Part shown: piece after piece, positions 12,201-20,200 of the stretch
Layout: every line of letters begins with the position of its first letter
Position numbering within the stretch: position 1 is the first letter of the stretch
NCBI RefSeq assembly: GCF_000485595.1
Contig: NW_014577289.1
Location: 168,768-209,236, forward strand
Source: Priapulus caudatus
Lineage: Eukaryota > Priapulida > Priapulimorpha > Priapulimorphida > Priapulidae
DNA length: 40,469 bases
Reading direction: 5' to 3'
Translations under genes and position numbers: made by a program
The notes under the pieces: generated by a model
Database searches by the model: none
Seen by the model: only the letters and a program-made list of their open reading frames with translations
What the model was told of the DNA's origin: nothing

Positions 12201-15200
12201 ATATATGGATATCTGTGTGCCTCACAGTATAGTACATACGTCGCCTGTGCACATCGTATTCTAATATATACAGTGTGGTAACTGCAGTGCATACGTCACT
12301 GTGCACATCATATTTTAACACGTATACTACCAACTGCAGCCACCTGTGTGTGCTTCACAGTAGGCCTATAGACTGTGCACATCATATTTTAACACGTATA
12401 CTACTAACTGCAGCCACCTGTGTGTGCTTCACAGCAGGCCTATAGACTGCACATCATATTTTAACACGTATACTACTAACTGCAGCTGTCTCACGTCTAC
12501 TACTTGTGTCGCACCAGGGACAGTACTGGCAGCACGACGACTCCCCGGAGCCGGACTCTCCCCCCGCGCAGACGCGCGACCAGAACGTGTTCTCTCGTCT
12601 CTACAGCCACGCGCCGAGCAGCAGTTCACGCGGCGAGTACGTGTCCGATAGCCGGCAGCAGCAGCAGCGCGCCCTGCTGGGTGTAGTTACGCTCGTCGTG
12701 TTGCTGTGCTGCTCTGAGCTCTTGTGCAGGGGGTAGTACTACTGTTGTACAGAGTAGTACTACTGTTGTACAGGGCAGCACTGAGCAGTTGTGTGAATTA
12801 GTGCGGCAATGTCAGATTAGTGCAGTCAAACCTGTGTACTTGTACAGAGTAGTACTACTGTTGTACAGGGCAGCACTGAGCAGTTGTGTGAATTAGTGCG
12901 GCAATGTCAGATTAGTGCAGTCAAACCTGTGTACTTGTACAGAGTAGTACTACTGTTGTACAGGGCAGCACTGAGCAGTTGTGTGAATTAGTGCGGCAAT
13001 GTCAGATTAGTGCAGTCAAACCTGTGTACTTGTACAGAGTAGTACTACTGTTGTACAGGGCAGCACTGAGCGGTTGTGTGAATTAGTGTGGCAATGTCAG
13101 ATTAGTACAGTCAAACCTGTGTACTTGTACAGAGTAGTACTACTGTTGTACAGGGCAGCACTGAGCGGTTGTGTGAATTAGTGCGGCAATGTCAGATTAG
13201 TGCAGTCAAACCTGTGTACTTGTACAGAGTAGCACTACTGTTGTACATGGTAGCACTGCGTTGCCATATGAGTGCGGCACCATCAGATTAGTACCATAAG
13301 ATTAAACCTGTGCATAAGGCTCACTCAAAGCAACCCCCCCATCCCCCCCCCAATGTCCTTTATAGACAGCTGTTCATTCTACAGATGTCTTGGCTAGCGC
13401 AGGTTTGGTTGTACTCTAAACGTGAGGTTCGTCGTGGTAATTGGTGCTGAACAAAATGGATGGACCTCTGATTAGTAATAGTAATTCACTGCAAGCCGTT
13501 ACATCTGCTTGCTGTGTTGCATAATATTGCGGTACGCATTAGTGCACCCGTCGCATGGTGTCTTGAACTGGTCTGTAGTGTGGTAATGTTATTCTGTGAT
13601 GCAATATGGTAATCATTGTAAGGTGGTATTCTTGTTCTGTGATGCAATGTGTTGGTGTACAAATTCAAATTGGTTTTGATGGCAAGGTGCCAAGCTGTTA
13701 TTAACATTGTGTTTACACTGGCCTTTATTCTATATAACATTTATTCATGAGTAGTGTGCTAAGGACTAGACGCTGTATGACTGACTGATAGTGACTGCAT
13801 AAATTCGCCGTCGTACAGTGTTATAAATTAAAGGAGAGGAATCAAAGTTAATGAAAGGGGGGTGGAGATGATTTAAAAATATGATCTCATCAGTTACTAT
13901 GAGAAACTAATTATGTATATTCGACATTTTGTTGAATAAATAGCTAGTTGTTCTAGGAAATTTAATATTGTAATGTTTAGGGAGTTAAACATCATTTAGT
14001 AGGAAGTTAGAGCATTGGATCACTGCTAGGATAGTCAGCTGATGGTGATGGTGGCACTCAATTTATGCAGACAGGCTGCTCTGCTAAATAGAATATCGAT
14101 TTTGTCATAATAACATCTTTTCATTGTCCAAGCCTCCAAGTTCGTACAGCTCACCTTGAATCTATATATAGCCATGAATAAGGACGCATCTTCTCTAAAA
14201 GTTAACAGCACAAAGCAGGAACCACTAACTTGTAGAATTATCATATCACCATAAGCATCATCATAAGCATCATCATTGTTGTCACTATCACCGTAATTGT
14301 CAACGTCATTGGCATCAAAAACAACAGTAGCAACAAAATATCATTTATAATTATTGCCATCATTAATATGGTTTATATCGGCCTCTTCAGCTTTGCTCAC
14401 GATAGGTTTTGTGGGTCATATTATCTTTATGCTATATTTTTGCATACTTATACTTATGCTATAAGAGTGAATGCAATTGATATTTCTATATCTAATTTTC
14501 TCTAGCTTTGCCTTGCACTGACATTTCCTTTAACAATCCTGAATTGCATGTTCACCAGGATAATTTTCTTTTGCATGGCTGGAGTAGAGGTGTGATTAAC
14601 CCGTATACTGGTAAGCCACCAGGCAACATGCCGTTGTACTGCACCCACCAGGCTGAGGGACATGACAAGCCCGTGTTGTCACTTACTGCCACCGAGACTC
14701 TGCTCTTCAGTAGCTCGAAAGGTGAGACTCATAAACTCGTAGATCCAAAGGAGAGATTAAAATCTGAACAAAACTGAGACAAAATTTGACATTTACGCAT
14801 GGCCAACTCGTAGATGTGGGCCAGAGAAATGTTCCAAAACTAGTTTCCTCTCAATGAGCTGCGTTTTAAATAGTCCTTGTCACTGAAGCTGATAAAATGT
14901 GCTTTTCGTGAACTCCTATTTTTTCCTATTTGCAGCTGAGATGCTTTGCTGTCATCTATTGTCTCCTGGTCTAGCATCCCCTTAGCAATATTCTGTTATG
15001 AGGATGTTGATTGTTATCAGCTGTGCTTCGTTGAGATTCCCGGGGAAATATTTTCCTTAGGATTATTTTTAAACCCATTGCATTTTGTATCACACAGTTC
15101 TAAACTTGTGTATGCGTGCATGTGTGCGTGAGTGATATGTGTAAAGGAAAACCAATATTCGTCATCCATAAGCCCGTGTGACAATACAGCATTTCTTCAG

Positions 15201-17141
15201 CATCTCGAATTGCACCATATGTAAATGTTGTCTTATGAACTATATACTCCTGGTGCATGTTACAGATCGTTCGGTGAAGGTGTGGGACATGATCGTAGGC
15301 AGAGAGATCATGTCCTTTGATGGACACCCGAACAACGTCATTGCCGTCCGCTATTCCCCACAGACCAGTCTAGCCTTCAGTGCCTCCATGTACACCATAA
15401 AGGTGTGGGACATCAGGGAGAGACCCACCAAGTGCCTTAAAACTCTAAGGTACAACTCATTTTTATTATATTTTTATATTATTTTATTATTATTATTTTA
15501 TTATTACAGTTTCGTGTTTTTGCATAGCCAACTTTACAGTTTTATTCTTTCTAACTTACTGTATGTCTTTTGTGTGAATAGAGGTGATATGAAGACAACT
15601 CCGACAACGGTGTCAGGCACTGTGCTGTTGTAATCTACACACGTATTCACACGTGTAGATTTTAACCACAGATTACTAGAGACCATGTATATGTGATGTT
15701 TAAATACAATCATTTATTTTGAAGAAAAAAATATGCATATATATATATATATATATCAGGGAACAATTTCCAGCCAAAAATTTGCATAGCAAGTGGCTAT
15801 ATACAAATACAATTTTGCATAGGCAAATTGGATAAATTTTGTATAGCATTTTTTTCAGACATCACAGTGCAAAATTTACAAGAGTCCGCAGTGCATGCTT
15901 GCGTGTTCATCCAGTGTCGGCCTGCGACAGGCACCAGCTAGTTAAGCCTAGACAACACATAGCGATTCTGCACCCTGCCCGCAGCCGTTTAAACACACGC
16001 GTGCGAGCTTTGCACTCGCCGAGCTCGCCAAATGTCGGTGAAAATAATACTCGAGGCCGGCGAGTGAAAGCTAAAGCTGACTTCGCCCATGTTGGCGAGT
16101 AAAAATAATGTCTAGAACTTTAATCAAATGTTGTTCCCTTACATATATATCCAAACATTGATGAAATACAGTTCTAGCCGAATTGTGAAGGGCGGCATCC
16201 GACCCTCCTCACGACGACATCGCCAACTTTATTTATAAAGGTCGCGAAGAAAGCAGGCCCGCCGAGAGCGCGCAGCGCCAGCAGCAGCGTGGCTGTGTAT
16301 AGCGTGCCTGGGGCGGGCAATATTGATTGATACGGGGGGGGAGTGGCAGATTGTTTTAAAAGTCACGTTGGCTTGGCGTTAACAAATCAAAGTAAATCGC
16401 GTAACGTGGCATTTTCATTGAGGGCAAAGCAGGCGCCCGAGAATAAAAGTAAATTGTAACAGTATTTTCCGTTACATCTCGCATGGGCTGCACTGCAGTT
16501 CAAGCTGCGATTTCATAAAAATATGCGTAGCAAATGTGAAAGAATACATCGGCGAATTGCGATGCGATACCGGGAAAATTAATTCCCTGATATACATATA
16601 TATAAATATTGTATAGGGATAATAGATAGATAATAAGATACTAAATTGATAGGTGACAGACACACAGACACAGATTGATAGATAAAATAGATAGATAACA
16701 TGATGTTATTATAGATTAGTAATTAAATGCGTTCTGACATCTGCAGTTCCTCGGGGATGACGACTAACGGTGCGCTCGCGACGATTGAGCCGAACACGCG
16801 CGTCGTGACGCAGCCCTCTGGTGAGAGCAGATCAACGACATCAGTGACGAGAGGCGGAACACACGCTGTTCTCGCCCGCACCGCCGAACACAGTCAGAGC
16901 TCTGGGACTCAAGGAAGTACGTCTGCACAGTCTCTGGAAAACACTAGTCTCTCTGCGCTACCTCTCTACTACTCTACTATCTTGGTGGTTGCTGCGCTCC
17001 CTAGCTACTCTCTCTCTCTCTCGTCTCATCTCTCTCTCTCTGTCTCTGTCTCGTGTCTCTGTCTCTGTCTCTGTCTCTTCTGTCTCTCTCTCTTCTCTCG
17101 CGTCCGTCTCGCTCATCTCTCTCTCTCCTATTGCTCTCTCT

Positions 17142-17195
<54 letters not shown>

Positions 17196-17216
17196 CCTCT
17201 TTCTCTCTCTTTCTCT

Positions 17217-17259
<43 letters not shown>

Positions 17260-20200
17260 CTATCTCTATCTCTATCTCTCATATCTCTATCTCTCTCATC
17301 TCGTCTCTCTTCTCTCGTCTCTGCTGTCTCTCTGTCTCATGCGTCTCTCTGTCTCTCTGTCTCTCTGTCTCTCTCTCCTACTACTACTACTACTCTATAT
17401 GTGCTTACTGTACTTGCATGTGTTATTACCTCCGCCCAACGGAGTTTGAGGAGGTTATGTGATCGCTCTCGTGCGTTCGTGCGTTCGTGTGTTCGCGCGA
17501 TTGACATTAGCGCGTCGAGTCAGCGAGCCAACCAGCCAGCCAGCGCAGCGAGCCAGCGAGTGTACATGTGAGTGAGCAGCAGCAACGAGCGGCTGCTACG
17601 AGCGAGCGAGCAGCAAGCCAGCAAGCCAGCGTGTATATGTCAGTACGCTGGCGTATATCGTGCGTTATTCGTGTGCTCGTGAGTCGTATGGCGTATGGCG
17701 TATGTCACTGGCGGAAGTATGCACTCTTCGTGAGTGCACTCTGTCTAGTTTATTATGCATTGGAAAGTAATGAGTGCTATTTCATGATGCGATTTCTTTT
17801 CAGGTTCATGTCGATAGGAAAATTAAGTGGTGGTCACCAGGCGGCTGTCATGGTTATGGCTATGAGCACTAATGATGAAAATGGCAACGTACTTGTAACT
17901 GGCTCCAAGGACCACTATATCAAGGTACCAGCTTCACACACTCTCACTGTGCCACACATTGCTTTACATTGATTATGTTTAGGGGGTAACATGTTGGCAA
18001 AATACTATAATCGTGTTGCTATCTCGTATTATAGGTTATTTATGTCATTGTAAAACATATATTCCATGACAAAAATAGAATCGTCAGTCCAGTAGTGTTT
18101 GTCATTGGCTAGCCGTAGCTTGTGCAGTATAGTATAGCATTAGCGATCAGACATTAAATCGATCATTTCTCAAATAAATTGAAAAAATGTATCAATTTAG
18201 ACTCACCTGAAATCGTACATATTACTGATTACTTCAGCAAGAAAAAATTATTACGAGTTTCTGCTGTGATAGCCTATTATACAGTAGATGAACAGCATGC
18301 TTAGAATATTATGTAATTTTAATGGTGCGTGTATGTTTGGCCTAACCTGTGCTGTTCCCTGCAGGTATTTGGTGTACCGGAATATGCTGCGGGCGTTCAC
18401 ACACCTAAATTCAGCCTTGATCCTCCGCACTATGATGGCATACAGTCCTTAGCAATACATGGTAACTCCCTGTTCAGTGGATCCAGAGACACCTGCATCA
18501 AGAAGTGGGACCTGGCAGAGAAGAAGTTGAAGTTTGTAAGTGGGCATAATTAATTTCATTAATATCATATTTCATAATAAGTATATTATATTATTGTCAT
18601 AATTATATTCTGTTACATGCACAGTGTGTGTTTTATAGTGAAATGCATATAGTGATCTATAGCAAGGAGTATTTTTTTCTGTTCAAGTCATTCCCCTAAG
18701 TTTCTATTCTATATAGGTTTTATAATGTTATATTTAAATAAATATTTGTGGATCCACATTATGTTGACAGAGAACTTGTTGGTGTAAATGGATCAATAGA
18801 TGAAGATAATTCGTTGATATTTACAAAGCATATATTGTAGTTACCCAAATATGAGCATATACAGCAAGCTATGCATTATTGCCAAGGTGTGTCTCACATG
18901 GCAATGCCTACCTCTAATTGCAAGTGTTATGTCTACTAAACTTGCACACATACACAGACACGCACACGCACACTTGCAAGCACTAGGAAAGACACAGTCA
19001 CAAGTATGCACTCACGTACGCACGCACGCACGCACGTACGCACGTGTGTGTGGTTTGAATATATATATATATATATATACACAGTGTTTCCCCTGCATTG
19101 ACACGATCCAGGCGGGCCGCCCTCGCTCAAATTCTCAGCCGCCACACAGAAATTTGTCCAAAACACCGCCTCGCTGACGAAACCTTTGACAACTTGAAAA
19201 AGAGATTCAAGAGTCTCATACAATGTGTTCAGAATAGCTTAGAATGCACCAAATTGCACCATTTCTTCACAAATTTCTCGGGGAGCTTGGCCAGCATCTG
19301 CGCTGCTTGCTTTGCTAGGACCTCGAAACGCGCAAACACAGAAAACAGATTTACCACCTCATAGACCTTTTTAGCCAGGGGAAACACTGTATATATATAT
19401 ATATATATATCAGATACGAGGATCCTCAGAACGAGAAATGTGCTGTTGTGTACAGGCCAGGAGTAATAAAATTGTGCTTATTATTGCAGTCCATGAATCA
19501 GGCTCACAAAGACTGGGTGGAGGCTCTTCAGCTGCTGCCTGAACAAAATTGTCTTCTTAGCGGTGGCAGAGATGGCTACCTCAAGGTGGGTGCATGCGAG
19601 CCGGCCGCTCATATATGGTTTGATAGACACTGAGTCTGTGAGTCAATGTGCAATCAACAGCGCTGATTATTATGTCGCAAAGTTTACAGCTTGTCTATGT
19701 AATTGTCACGTGCTTACAGGTGTGGAACTGTGATAACTGTGCGTTGGTCGGAGAGATACGAGCGCACAGCAGTCCTATCAACGCCATCGCAACCAACTCG
19801 TCCGCCATATTCACTGCCTCCAAGTAAGTATCAGGGGTTCGTAGCGGGTCTTCCAAAGTCTTATAAGTACTTATTTTGCCAAAGATAAAATAAGGGCCCT
19901 TATTAGTACTTATTTTTGGTGGAATCTTAGAAAAGTACTTAATAGTCCTTATTTTTTCTCGACTTGGAGTAAGAATAGTTGTATATATAATACGGAATAA
20001 TTAAATCTGCTGTGCAATTGTGTATATAAATATTGTTAGTGTACTTTAATAGTCGGTGATCTATCAGAAAGCGTGTAAAAAAGTCTTATTTTGGCCTCCA
20101 GAAAGGGTCTTATACGTCCTTATTTCAACATGTGTCTTACTACTATGAACCTGTATAGTGAACAGTGAGTGGTACCCTCATCACGTTTAGATGATGCTGC

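Noticed and set aside
12746-13320. Regular 95-bp repeats as a CRISPR-like array
   Set aside because: The units are contiguous with no unique spacers and lie in a eukaryotic intron; this is a satellite.
16727-17449. 240-residue open frame
   Set aside because: It starts in KIF21 exon 22 in the wrong frame and runs through the (TC)n tract; the Ser/Leu string is microsatellite translation.
19098-19364. 89-residue frame as a gene
   Set aside because: It lies wholly inside a MITE with perfect inverted ends and shows no transposase catalytic or dimerisation motif.
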